Part shown: positions 36,471 through 46,000 of the stretch, piece by piece
Numbering within the stretch: the stretch's first letter is position 1
Layout of the letters: each line of letters opens with the position of its first letter
From: Segatella cerevisiae
GTDB lineage: Bacteria; Bacteroidota; Bacteroidia; Bacteroidales; Bacteroidaceae
NCBI RefSeq assembly: GCF_024054555.1
Contig: NZ_JAMXLY010000010.1
Coordinates: forward strand, 1 to 64,000
DNA length: 64,000 nt
Reading direction: 5' to 3'
Translations under genes and position numbers: made by a program
Notes under the pieces: generated by a model
The model's database searches: none
Told to the model about the DNA's origin: nothing
Seen by the model: only the letters and a program-made list of their open reading frames with translations

Positions 36471-37157
36471 TTACCGGTGCCGGAATCTGATCTCTCGCAA
36501 TCTATGACGTCCCATAAACCGGCTCATATCGACATAGCCGTTGATGCCATCCAACCGGCCCTTACCTGTGTACTGCCACAACTCAAAGTCACGGCCGTCT
36601 GCAAGTCTGGGTAAACGGCTTGTGTACTGGGCGATCATCAATTTGTAATTATCTACTTTTCCTGCCAGGTTCTGATTGTAGAAATTAGCTCCCGTATAAA
36701 TGAGAGGTTTTTGCCGGTAAGTTCTTTCGATGAGTCTGAGAAACTTGAAGAGACTGTCACAGAATTCTTCCTCAGATAATCCACTCCTGGTCTCTATATC
36801 GACCATAGGAATCAGGTCCTGGTCCCCCGGACGGCACTGTGACAAGAAATTGTCCAACTGCTGTTGCTGGGAATATCGGGGACGGTAAAAGTGGTATGAG
36901 CCAACCTTCAAACCTTGTCTGTGCGCAAGGTCGATATTTTCCTGATATTTGCTGTCGATTCTCGAGCCGCCTTCTGTCGCTTTCAAATAGACATAAGCTA
37001 CTCTTGAATTTCCTACACTTTCCCAAAAGACTGTACCCTGATAATGACTCAAGTCAATACCTTCGATAGAGCGGCACGTATCACTGTAAACAGACTGCTG
37101 TGCCTGAAGCGATAAGAGAGTAAATATACTGAACAAAAATAATAATAATCTCTTCAT
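36471..37157 (-). CDS. Secreted GH25 lysozyme
   Basis: The 228-residue protein has a signal peptide (1-20) and a complete GH25 domain: D35 in GIDLSHYQG, D120/E122 in IPMVDIETRSG, and LWQYTGKG near the end. It is a muramidase, and unlike the enzyme at 8346-10040 it has no membrane anchor or MORN repeats. A -7 box TACCTTTG (complement of 37162-37169 region, CAAAGGTA) ends only 5 nt before the ATG, so the mRNA may be nearly leaderless. Confidence 0.93.
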   Translation of the reverse strand: MKRLLLFLFSIFTLLSLQAQQSVYSDTCRSIEGIDLSHYQGTVFWESVGNSRVAYVYLKATEGGSRIDSKYQENIDLAHRQGLKVGSYHFYRPRYSQQQQLDNFLSQCRPGDQDLIPMVDIETRSGLSEEEFCDSLFKFLRLIERTYRQKPLIYTGANFYNQNLAGKVDNYKLMIAQYTSRLPRLADGRDFELWQYTGKGRLDGINGYVDMSRFMGRHRLREIRFRHR

Positions 37158-37174
37158 GAACGCAAAGGTACTAA

Positions 37175-37876
37175 CTATTCTTCAATTTCAGATAAGGAAC
37201 GTGCAAAATTATGTAAAAAGTTGAATATGGTTTCTACAGGCGCATATTCAAAATAGCGCATGCTTTGCTTGAGATTACGCCATAAAACTTTATTGTTGTT
37301 ATGCACGAATCCCATATTGTTTTGACGGAAATGCCACTCTTTGGTCAGATCTTCCCATGAGTTGCACAGGGACCTGATCGTCAGTCCGTCTGCTCCATTC
37401 TCAATGTGATGGACAAAAGGGACCTCATCTTCATCGAAATGAAAGAACTTGATGAGGATACTGCCCTCGAGTTGTGCGATGCGTACAATATGAAGTTTAC
37501 CGAGCCATTTATCCAGTTTAATCCAATCTATTTTACCCCCGTTCTCACTTCGGAGGTACTTGCCGAGTTGAATAATACCCTTGAAACTGACCCCGTAATT
37601 CAGCATGGCATTGATGTTGGATACGATGATGCGGAGTAAGTTGATGGTCTCTACACTGGTGTCAATGGCATGGCGTTCATGCTGTTCAATATTATTTAAC
37701 TTCTTTTCCAGGAAGGGGGTTGTCAGAGTGACTGTTCCTTCTTTTGAATCGGCAACATTACTTAACAACGCTTCGAGTTTTTTAATCTTGAACCGGGTCA
37801 TCGGTTCCAATACTTCACCTGATTGGAAATACTGGGAACGCAGTTTCTTAAAAACATTTCTCTGTATAAAATTCAT
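37175..37876 (-). CDS. Conserved hypothetical protein
   Basis: The 233-residue protein has no signal peptide or membrane segment. It is mostly helical, with a basic N-terminus (MNFIQRNVFKKLRSQYF), an amphipathic middle (ERHAIDTSVETINLLRIIV) and conserved-looking acidic/aromatic segments (FFHFDEDEVPFVHH, WEDLTKEWHFRQNNMGFVH). I recognise no family. Its codon use matches neighbours, and the frame is long with no better frame opposite, so it is likely real. It precedes the GH25 gene by 17 nt. Confidence 0.65.
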   Translation of the reverse strand: MNFIQRNVFKKLRSQYFQSGEVLEPMTRFKIKKLEALLSNVADSKEGTVTLTTPFLEKKLNNIEQHERHAIDTSVETINLLRIIVSNINAMLNYGVSFKGIIQLGKYLRSENGGKIDWIKLDKWLGKLHIVRIAQLEGSILIKFFHFDEDEVPFVHHIENGADGLTIRSLCNSWEDLTKEWHFRQNNMGFVHNNNKVLWRNLKQSMRYFEYAPVETIFNFLHNFARSLSEIEE

Positions 37877-38237
37877 AACTCAACCGATTTTGTTCCGGAC
37901 AATTCCTCTTCTCCCTGTTTTCAGGCAGGAGGTTTGACGTAGGGTAGAAAGGCATCCCTCTTTCGAATGATGGGTCAGTGGATTCCGCTGATCTCTTTTC
38001 AGTGGGATAGGAACGTCTTTCTGTCTTCCCAGAGACACGACTTGCCGTCCCGAAATAGTCTGGGGGCGGCTGAAGTCATGATGGATTGTTCTGTATCTCT
38101 ATGTATTTGACGTGGACAACTATAAAACTCCACGTCTGTTATCTTTCAATTGTTTTCTTTTCTAATATTCTGATTTTGCGTTTGATGAAAATGGTTCTGA
38201 GGACCGTCTGAAAATATTCCTGATGGCCGTCGTTGTC
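37877..38237. other. Intergenic region left of uxaA
   Basis: I see no gene in these 361 nt. GACGTGGA (38109-38116) pairs with TCCACGTC (38129-38136), a possible mRNA-end hairpin for uxaA, without a clear T-run. The remainder is unstructured to my eye. Confidence 0.4.
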
Positions 38238-39734
38238 TCAGAGTGTGACACCGTTCTTGAAAATGGCTATACTCTGATAAGCGTTTCTCTCGTTTTTAGT
38301 TTGCTCCCCGCTGGCAACGGAGAGGACTTTGTCAACGAAACGGTCTCTCAACAGTTTCATGTCAGTACCTTCAACGAGAACACCGGCATTGAAGTCCAGC
38401 CAATTCGGTTTACTTTGATAGAGCGTGCTGTTGGACGCAATCTTTATGGTTGGGACAAAGGTGCCGAAAGGCGTTCCTCTGCCTGTCGTAAAGAGGACGA
38501 TCTGACAACCGGCCGCAGCCAGGGCTGTAGAAGCGACCAAATCATTTCCAGGGGAAGACAGGAGGTTGAGTCCGTTAGTTTTCAAGCGCTCTCCATATTT
38601 GAGGACACCACTGATCAGGGCTTTCCCGCATTTCTGTGTGCAGCCCAGGGCCTTGTCTTCAAGCGTAGAGATGCCGCCTGCTTTATTTCCGGGGGAAGGG
38701 TTTTCCCCTACAGGCTGACCATGAGAAAGGTAATATTCTTTGAATCCATTGATCATATCAACTGTTTGATGAAACAGCTCCGGTGTCTTGCAACGGTTCA
38801 TCAGAATCGTTTCTGCACCGAACATCTCAGGTACTTCTGTCAGGATGGTTGTACCGCCCTCAGAAACAAGATAGTCGGAGAATTCTCCGACGAGGGGGTT
38901 TGCCGTTATCCCGCTGAACCCATCGGATCCTCCACATTTCAAACCCACGCGCAGGTGACTAACAGGCACTTCCGTACGTTTGTCGTGGCGGGCTTTCTCG
39001 TAAAGTTGACGGAGGATTTTCATTCCAACCTCCAATTCGTCTCCTTGCACTTGTTGTGCGATGAGGAGTTTTATGCGGTCATGGTCGTAGTCTCCCAAAG
39101 ATTCCATGAAAGGCCCCGGCTGATTGTTCTCACAACCCAGGGATAGGACCAATACTCCTCCTGCGTTAGGGTGGAGGCACAGGTCATGGAGAATCTTTTT
39201 CGTATTCTCATGATCATCTCCCAATTGAGAGCAACCGTAGTTATGGACCCACGCATGAACACCGTCGATCCCGTCAAGATGGGTCTCCTCCTTCAATTGT
39301 TGGGCCAGGTGCTCGGCAATCCCGTTTACACATCCCACAGTAGGAACGATCCATATCTCATTGCGTGTACCCACTTCGCCTGAACTGCGGACATAGCCTT
39401 GGAAAGTCTTGTGATCTTTAGGGTTGTTCTCCGAATAGGTTACGGGACGATAAGTGTATTCGAGGGTTCCTGAAAGATTCGTCTTCAGGTTGTTCTCATT
39501 GACCCATTGGCCCGCTTTCAAGTCTTCTTTTGCATGGCCTATGGGATAGCCATATTTGATGACGTTCTTGTCGCGGGCGACATCTTCCGTCAAAACTTTA
39601 TGCCCCGAGGGGGTATCTTGCAATACAGTGATGGTCTTGCCGTCTATATTGATCGTCTCCCCCTTTTTAAAAGGCCGGAGACAGACCACAACATTGTCAG
39701 CAGAATTAATTTTAATAAAACTCGATTGTTTCAT
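38238..39734 (-). CDS. uxaA: Altronate dehydratase
   Basis: UxaA dehydrates D-altronate to 2-keto-3-deoxygluconate (KDG). The 498 residues include the N-terminal SAF domain (about 1-90, VVCLRPFKKGETINID) and the C-terminal domain with VPTVGCVNGIAEHLAQQL, CGGSDGFSGITANPLVG and SSPGNDLVASTALAAAG. It lies 23 nt downstream of the lacI-type regulator on the same strand. With kdgK and eda across the divergent promoter it completes altronate to pyruvate plus glyceraldehyde 3-phosphate. uxaB and uxaC are not in the window. Confidence 0.93.
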   Translation of the reverse strand: MKQSSFIKINSADNVVVCLRPFKKGETINIDGKTITVLQDTPSGHKVLTEDVARDKNVIKYGYPIGHAKEDLKAGQWVNENNLKTNLSGTLEYTYRPVTYSENNPKDHKTFQGYVRSSGEVGTRNEIWIVPTVGCVNGIAEHLAQQLKEETHLDGIDGVHAWVHNYGCSQLGDDHENTKKILHDLCLHPNAGGVLVLSLGCENNQPGPFMESLGDYDHDRIKLLIAQQVQGDELEVGMKILRQLYEKARHDKRTEVPVSHLRVGLKCGGSDGFSGITANPLVGEFSDYLVSEGGTTILTEVPEMFGAETILMNRCKTPELFHQTVDMINGFKEYYLSHGQPVGENPSPGNKAGGISTLEDKALGCTQKCGKALISGVLKYGERLKTNGLNLLSSPGNDLVASTALAAAGCQIVLFTTGRGTPFGTFVPTIKIASNSTLYQSKPNWLDFNAGVLVEGTDMKLLRDRFVDKVLSVASGEQTKNERNAYQSIAIFKNGVTL

Positions 39735-39757
39735 TTCATAGTTTGTTTAGTAGTTGT

Positions 39758-40822
39758 TTATAATTGTGTTCTTTTATAGAAGTCCACATTCTCTTTCGTG
39801 AGGAGTTCTATAGGCATATAGTTGACAGGTTGTATCTTTTTCTTGAGGACGATGGCTCTGAAGAGTGCGTCTACACAGTAGTAGCCCTGCATATAGGCAT
39901 GTTGTGCGATCAGGAAGGAGATGCTTCCGGACTTCAGGCATCTGGCATTTTTCCCTACCATATCGTAACCCATGATCTGAATATCACGACGGTTGGTCAT
40001 CAAGAGAAAATCGCCGATGATATGGGCTTTGGAACTGAGGGTGATACAATGGTGCACATCGGGATGAGACGTAAAGAAGTCTTCCAGAATCTTGTCGTAC
40101 TCCTTACGTGTATTATCCAGCGGAAGTTGCAGTTCCGTAATCTTGATATGAGGAAAGTGATCGTGCATATAATGTCTGAATCCGACCTCTCTGTTATCCT
40201 GCTGTTTGCTGACCACTTGTCCGTTCTTGGTCAATTTCATCAGCATGATTTCTTTTTCATCCGAAGCGATGAGCATCAGCATCTTTGCTGCAAAGTAACC
40301 GCTGCAGAAGGAATCCTGCCCATAAAAAGCCAAAGGTTTGAGATCGGGCATATAGGAGTCGAGAAAGATGAAAGGAATGTTATTCTCATGCAGTTTGTCT
40401 GTGAAGAGACGCGTGGTATCGAGTTTTGTTGGAACCAGGATGACACCATCCGGCTTTTTCTGGAAGACCTCTTCACACTCAGCCTTAAATGAGGCATCGT
40501 CATAGCGGTTGTAATGCACGATCTCCACGCTGATATGAAAATCCCGTCTTACCTCTTCGCATTTCTTTGCCCCGTCTTCTATTTCTGCCCAGTAAGCCTC
40601 ATATTCATGTTGGGGAATCAGCAAATAGAAGACATATTCCTTATTGTAGGCCAAGGCACTGGCATACATATTAGGCTGATAGTTCATTTCCTTCAACGCC
40701 TGTTCTACTTTTGCCCTTGCCGGTTTTGACACATTAGGGCGATCGTGTAATACCCTGTCGACAGTTCCTACAGAGACACCGGCTCTTTCAGCTATATCTT
40801 TGATTCTAATCTTTACGGACAT
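39758..40822 (-). CDS. LacI-family transcriptional regulator
   Basis: The 354-residue protein has the LacI helix-turn-helix at residues 4-25 (IKDIAERAGVSVGTVDRVLH) with hinge helix, then a periplasmic-binding-protein-like sensor domain (about 65-340). The VDRVLHDRPNVS recognition segment differs from the usual VSRVLN. It is divergent from kdgK-eda and directly upstream of uxaA, so it probably controls both units in response to a hexuronate intermediate such as KDG or KDPG. Candidate operators at 40914-40957 overlap its own -7 box. Confidence 0.92.
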   Translation of the reverse strand: MSVKIRIKDIAERAGVSVGTVDRVLHDRPNVSKPARAKVEQALKEMNYQPNMYASALAYNKEYVFYLLIPQHEYEAYWAEIEDGAKKCEEVRRDFHISVEIVHYNRYDDASFKAECEEVFQKKPDGVILVPTKLDTTRLFTDKLHENNIPFIFLDSYMPDLKPLAFYGQDSFCSGYFAAKMLMLIASDEKEIMLMKLTKNGQVVSKQQDNREVGFRHYMHDHFPHIKITELQLPLDNTRKEYDKILEDFFTSHPDVHHCITLSSKAHIIGDFLLMTNRRDIQIMGYDMVGKNARCLKSGSISFLIAQHAYMQGYYCVDALFRAIVLKKKIQPVNYMPIELLTKENVDFYKRTQL

Positions 40823-40941
40823 GATAATAGTAAAATTGAGTTAATGTTTCGCACGACCGTTCCTTATCTTTCAGGAACAGTCTGTTTTGTCTACTTGACG
40901 CATTTGGATACCGTGCACAAATGTACACATTTCGTTTCAAT

Positions 40942-40957
40942 TGTGCGAATGCACAAC
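40942..40957. promoter_or_regulatory. Perfect palindrome, candidate LacI-type operator
   Basis: The TTGTGC and GCACAA arms flank GAAT. The 6-bp arms are exact. The site is near the -33 position of the lacI promoter. Confidence 0.55.
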
Positions 40958-41105
40958 GATAAAATTTCGGATAAAACTTGTTTTTTGATCGGTCTTGGAT
41001 TGAATAGTAAAATGGAGTTGGCAAATTGATAACTATTTGATACCGATCCATCATTGAAGATTTTCATTTCCCATCGGCATAATGGAAAGTTTTTTTCATT
41101 TTTAT

Positions 41106-41136
41106 TTCGAAATATGGGAAATATTCTTTATATTTG
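41106..41136 (+). promoter_or_regulatory. Promoter of kdgK-eda
   Basis: TTCG (41106-41109), a 19-nt spacer and TATATTTG (41129-41136): a full -7 and a 3-of-4 -33 match, 57 nt before the kdgK ATG. Confidence 0.6.
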
Positions 41137-41193
41137 CCCTATGAGAACAAACATACTCAAGATCTAAGTAAACTTATCAACAAAAATTAGAAA

Positions 41194-42216
41194 ATGGCTA
41201 AAGTTGTTACATTAGGTGAGATCATGCTCCGCCTTTCACCGGAAGCGAATGATCGTTTTGTACAGACTGATACTTTTCGTATTATCCCTGGGGGAGGAGA
41301 AGCTAATGTTGCCGTGAGTTTGGCTAATTATGGGCATGATGCTTATTTTGTGACTAAACTCCCGAAACACGAGATCGGTCAGATTGCAGTCAATGCATTG
41401 CGTCGTTACGGTGTTCATACTGACTACATCGTCCGTGGAGGTAAAAGGGTCGGACTTTATTATGCTGAGACGGGGGCTTCGATGCGCCCTTCTAAAGTGA
41501 TTTATGACCGTGCTGACAGTGCGATCGCAGAAGCAGATCCTTCTGACTTTGATTTTGACACGATCATGGAGGGTGCGAAGTGGTTCCATTGGACCGGCAT
41601 CACACCTGCAATCAGCGACAAAGCTGCCAAGTTGACACTTCTCGCTTGTGAAGCCGCTAAGCGTCACGGCGTCACGGTCTCTGTCGACTTGAATTTCCGT
41701 AAGAAATTATGGACTTCAGAGAAGGCCATTTCCATTATGCGGCCCCTGATGAAATATGTTGACGTCTGTATCGGCAACGAGGAGGACGCACAGTTGTGTC
41801 TGGGCTTCAAACCTGATGCCGACGTAGAGGCAGGGAAGACAGATGCCAAAGGTTATTACCATATCTTTGAGGGTATGATGAAGCAATTCGGTTTCAAATA
41901 TGTGGTATCTACACTCCGCGAATCAATTTCTGCTAGTCATAATGGCTGGAAAGCTCTTATCTATGACGGCAAGGAATTTTACGAAAGCAAGCACTACGAT
42001 ATCATGCCGATCATCGACCGTGTCGGAGGAGGAGATTCCTTTGCCGGAGGTTTGATACATGGTTTGCTGACGAAGCCTGATCAACGTGAAGCCCTGGAGT
42101 TTGCTGTGGCTGCTTCAGCCTTGAAGCATACGATTCCTGGCGATTTCAATCTGGTCAATGCTGAGGAAGTGGAAAGTCTGGCAAATGGTAATGCCAGTGG
42201 CCGTGTTCAACGGTGA
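41194..42216 (+). CDS. kdgK: 2-keto-3-deoxygluconate kinase (PfkB family)
   Basis: The enzyme phosphorylates KDG with ATP to KDPG. The 340 residues show the PfkB N-terminal signature near residue 35 (PGGGEANVAVSLANYGHD) and the C-terminal anion-hole motif RVGGGDSFAGGLIHGLL near 275-291 with its catalytic Asp. Location between a LacI-type regulator and eda, opposite uxaA, supports KDG as substrate over other sugars. Confidence 0.93.
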   Translation: MAKVVTLGEIMLRLSPEANDRFVQTDTFRIIPGGGEANVAVSLANYGHDAYFVTKLPKHEIGQIAVNALRRYGVHTDYIVRGGKRVGLYYAETGASMRPSKVIYDRADSAIAEADPSDFDFDTIMEGAKWFHWTGITPAISDKAAKLTLLACEAAKRHGVTVSVDLNFRKKLWTSEKAISIMRPLMKYVDVCIGNEEDAQLCLGFKPDADVEAGKTDAKGYYHIFEGMMKQFGFKYVVSTLRESISASHNGWKALIYDGKEFYESKHYDIMPIIDRVGGGDSFAGGLIHGLLTKPDQREALEFAVAASALKHTIPGDFNLVNAEEVESLANGNASGRVQR

Positions 42217-42278
42217 TTGATTATCGGTTTCAGTGAAAGAAATTACACCTTTTTATATTATATTTTTAAAAGAAAAAT

Positions 42279-42950
42279 ATGGCAAGATTCAATAAAATAC
42301 AGGTGTTGACAGCAATGGGGAAGACAGGCATGGTACCTGTATTCTTCAATAAAGACTTGGACGTTTGTAAGCATGTCCTCAAGGCCTGTTACGATGGTGG
42401 CGTGAGAGTTTTCGAATTTACTAACCGCGGGGATTTCGCTCACGAGATTTTCGGTGAACTCAACAAGTGGGCAGCTGAGGCTTGTCCTGAATTGATTTTA
42501 GGTGCAGGTACGGTCATCGATGCACCTACTGCTGCACTGTATATTCAACTTGGAGCCAATTTTATTGTCGGACCTAACCTCAATCCGGAGATCGCACCAG
42601 TCTGTAACCGTCGTCTCGTGCCTTACACCCCCGGTTGCGGATCTGTCTCTGAGATCTCTGACGCTCAGGCTCTGGGCTGTGATGTGACGAAGGTCTTCCC
42701 TGCTGGCAATGTAGGAGGGCCGTCTTTCGTAAAGAACCTACTCGGTCCTCTTCGCTGGAGCAATGTGATGGTGACGGGTGCCGTTGCTCCTGACCAGGAA
42801 AATCTCACCGCTTGGATAAAATCCGGCGTGTTCTGTGTTGGAATGGGGTCGAAACTCTTTCCTAAAGATGATATTGCTGCGGGCAACTGGAAAGCCATCA
42901 CACAAAGATGTGTTCAGGCATTAGGCTATATCCAGTCTGCTCGTGCTTAA
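42279..42950 (+). CDS. eda: KDPG aldolase / 4-hydroxy-2-oxoglutarate aldolase
   Basis: Eda splits KDPG into pyruvate and glyceraldehyde 3-phosphate. The 223-residue class I aldolase has the catalytic Glu in the region FEFTNRG, the [12 protein letters not shown] strand, and the Schiff-base Lys in [14 protein letters not shown]. It is 62 nt after kdgK in the same transcript and is followed by a hairpin terminator at 42990-43027. Confidence 0.95.
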   Translation: MARFNKIQVLTAMGKTGMVPVFFNKDLDVCKHVLKACYDGGVRVFEFTNRGDFAHEIFGELNKWAAEACPELILGAGTVIDAPTAALYIQLGANFIVGPNLNPEIAPVCNRRLVPYTPGCGSVSEISDAQALGCDVTKVFPAGNVGGPSFVKNLLGPLRWSNVMVTGAVAPDQENLTAWIKSGVFCVGMGSKLFPKDDIAAGNWKAITQRCVQALGYIQSARA

Positions 42951-42989
42951 TATAGAGTAAGAAATTTTTCCGACGAAACTTATCGATTG

Positions 42990-43027
42990 TCAGGGACAAA
43001 CTGGTTACAGTTCTGTCCCTGAATCTT
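42990..43027 (+). terminator. Terminator after eda
   Basis: TCAGGGACA (42990-42998) pairs with TGTCCCTGA (43014-43022), and AACTG/CAGTT extends the stem inside. It is followed by ATCTTTTG, which separates eda from the kinase gene. Confidence 0.75.
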
Positions 43028-43054
43028 TTGCTATTGAAACCTATCTTGAAATTT

Positions 43055-46000
43055 ATGCGGCTTTCAGGAACCTTGTCCCTGATCTTGGTTCTCTTTCTTT
43101 CAGCCTGTACCCCTTCCCATCAAAAGGAAGTTGACGAGTTGAATGCGAGGGCGTATTATTTTCATTATAGGAATATTGACTCTACGAGAGTTCTCGCACA
43201 AAAGGCTTTGGACTTGTCCTCAGATTACGATGCCGGACAAGCGGAAGCACTTAATAACCTTGCCTTTGTCAGCATCGCGCGGATGAATTATCCGCAAGCT
43301 TCTAAACTGTTGGCTCGTGCAATATCAGCAAGTGATAACCAGGTCGAACTTCTGGTCGCTTATATCCAGCAAATGCGGTTGTGCCAACGGCAAGCCCAGA
43401 ATAAAAACTTTTATGACTGTCGTGAACGGGCAATCAATTGTCTGCACCGTATAGATGAGAGTAGTGACGATCTATCCGAAAGAGCACGTCAGAGGATGAT
43501 ATATGCCCGTTCAGAATTCAATTTTGTCAGTGCTACTTATTACTATTATACCGGTCAGAACCATCTCTTCCTCAAAGCCTTGAAAAGTGTCAATTCCAGT
43601 GAGTGCGAATCTGATACTGCCCAATATCTGAGTTATCTTTATAACATGGGTGAAGGTGGAGCAATCAATCAAGGATCCCTGGAACAGATCGCCCAGACTG
43701 AATTTAATTACCTGATGCGTTGCTTTTATTTCGCAACGGTGAGCCACAGTCCTTATTGGATAGCCAATTCCCTTGAAGCAATTAGCGAGCATATGCAGAA
43801 CCAGCGTATCTGCGATTACCTGATCCGCAACAATGGACCGGCTATGGAATGGCTGAATGTCGACCTGATGCCTTATCATCTTCTGGCAGGGAATTTCGCG
43901 CAGCGCTCTCTGGATTTGTTCATCAAGTATGGTGACGTCTATCAGATAGCGGGTGCTTACAGGACCTTAGGCAGGAATTATTGGGCAATAGGGGATTACC
44001 GTTCCGCCCTGATCTGTCTGAACCGTGCATTGAGCAACAAGAAGATACTCCAGGCTCCTGATCTGGTGGCGTCGATAAGGGAGCAGTTGAGTATGGTGTA
44101 CTCGGCTTTAAATGATAAACAGGCGAGTGACTATAACCGTAATGTCTATCTTGACCTACAGGAAAAGACGCGGCAGGACCGGATGATGGAAGCACGGGCT
44201 GCAGAACTGGACAGAAATGCGACCCAGTTGAATGCGATGATCTTTGCAGTCGTCCTGATGATCGCGTTTTTCATCACGCTCCTCTTTTTCTTTGACCGCC
44301 TTCGCCGAAAAAACGATGATGCCGACTCTTTTAGAAAATTACTCCAGCCGCTCCGTCAATGGAAAGAGAAGAACGAACTCCAGATCAGCGACTTGACGGA
44401 TAAGTATGAAGAGATACATGAAGACACTTCGGTGCTCCAAGCCAATATCCTCAAAGACAAACAGAGGAATCTTGAGCAGCGGGCAAAGGTACAACTGGTG
44501 ATCAGCATCACCCCTTTCATTGATCAGATGATCAATGAGGTGAAGCGGCTCCAAGAAGGGAAAGACGATGTGGAAGTGAAGAGGTTCCGCTATCAATATA
44601 TCAACGAATTGATAGACCATATCAATCAGGATAATATCGTCCTGACCCGTTGGATCCAACTCCGGCAGGGACAACTGAGCCTGCACATCGAGAGTTTTCC
44701 GGTAGAGTCTATTTTCGACATCGTGAGAAAAGGCAGCATGGCATTTCAGTTGCGGGGGATAACCCTGACAGTGAAGAAAACCACTGCCGTAGTCAAGGCA
44801 GACCGGACGCTGACTTTGTTCATGATCAATACGATGGCGGACAATGCCCGCAAGTATGTCGACAGTGGTGGGTGTGTCACTATTGAGGCAACAGAATATA
44901 CTGACTATGTAGAAATCAGTGTGGCGGATACCGGGAAGGGGATGTCACCGGAACAGGTGGAGCACATTTTTGACCATAAGGCGATCATCAATGACGAACA
45001 AACTGTCCCTAATGCTGAAAAGAAGCATAGCCACGGTTTTGGACTTTTAAACTGTAAAGGGATTATTGAAAAATATAAGAAGACCAGTAATCTATTCCGA
45101 GTTTGCAGTATTTCTGCCAAAAGCGAGTTGGGCAAGGGGTCGCGTTTCTCTTTCACTTTGCCTAAAGGGATAGTGCGGCACTTGAAATTGATCTTCATCC
45201 CCATCATCGTATTCTTGACGTTTTTCCCGAGACAGATGCAGGCAGACAGTAGCACCATGCAAAAGAGGTATCTGGCGTCTGCCTCTTCAAAACAGGTCTC
45301 GCACGCTTCCCCTAAAATGAAAGTGTGGTTGTCCCACAAAGCTATCCAGTTTGCCGACAGTATCTATTATTCCAATATCTTCGGCCATTATCGTAAGGCC
45401 TTGGTATTTGCGGACAGTACACGCCATTATTTGAATGCACTCTATCTGCAATTGGTCCCTGACGGCAAAGTCCTGATGAAGGCGGTAGGGTCTGAAGTCA
45501 TTCCTCCTGAGATACAATGGTTCCGCAGTCATTTGGATATCAATTATCTAGTGATCCTTGACATGAGGAATGAAAGTGCGATTGCCTGTCTGGCAGTACA
45601 TGACTGGTCCGGATACACTTATAATAATACGGTGTATACACAACTCTTCCGAGAGTTTTCTGCGGACCAGTCCCTCGACGACTATGTGCAGACCATGCAG
45701 CGGTCTGAAAATTCGAAGACAGTCGCTATTATCATTCTTGTCCTACTGTTGTTCTCCATCTTTCCTGCCTATTACTTCCTGTATTACCGTCATAGGGTAT
45801 TCTATAGATTCTGTATAGAACGCATACAAGGTATCAACCAGATTCTACTGAGCGACCTTCCTGATCAGGACAAACTCCGGGAGATCAACCGACTGTGGGA
45901 TAAGCGGATGAGCCGGAACAGAGGTTTCCAATTTCATGAAACTCCCGAATACCGCTCCAAGAACGTGTTGGATCAATTGAATCAGGTTGTCAACCAAATA

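Larger units (their letters stand above)
40823..41193. promoter_or_regulatory. Divergent control region lacI-uxaA / kdgK-eda
   Basis: These 371 nt hold two palindromes. TTGTGC-GAAT-GCACAA is at 40942-40957 and the imperfect GTGCAC-AAAT-GTACAC is at 40914-40929, with centres 28 bp apart. The left one covers a minus-strand -7 box TACATTTG (40919-40926) for lacI. A kdgK promoter is at 41106-41136. The layout fits LacI-type repression. Confidence 0.6.

Noticed and set aside
38238-42950. Complete galacturonate pathway
   Set aside because: Only uxaA, kdgK and eda are present; uxaC and uxaB are not in the window, so only the lower part can be claimed.
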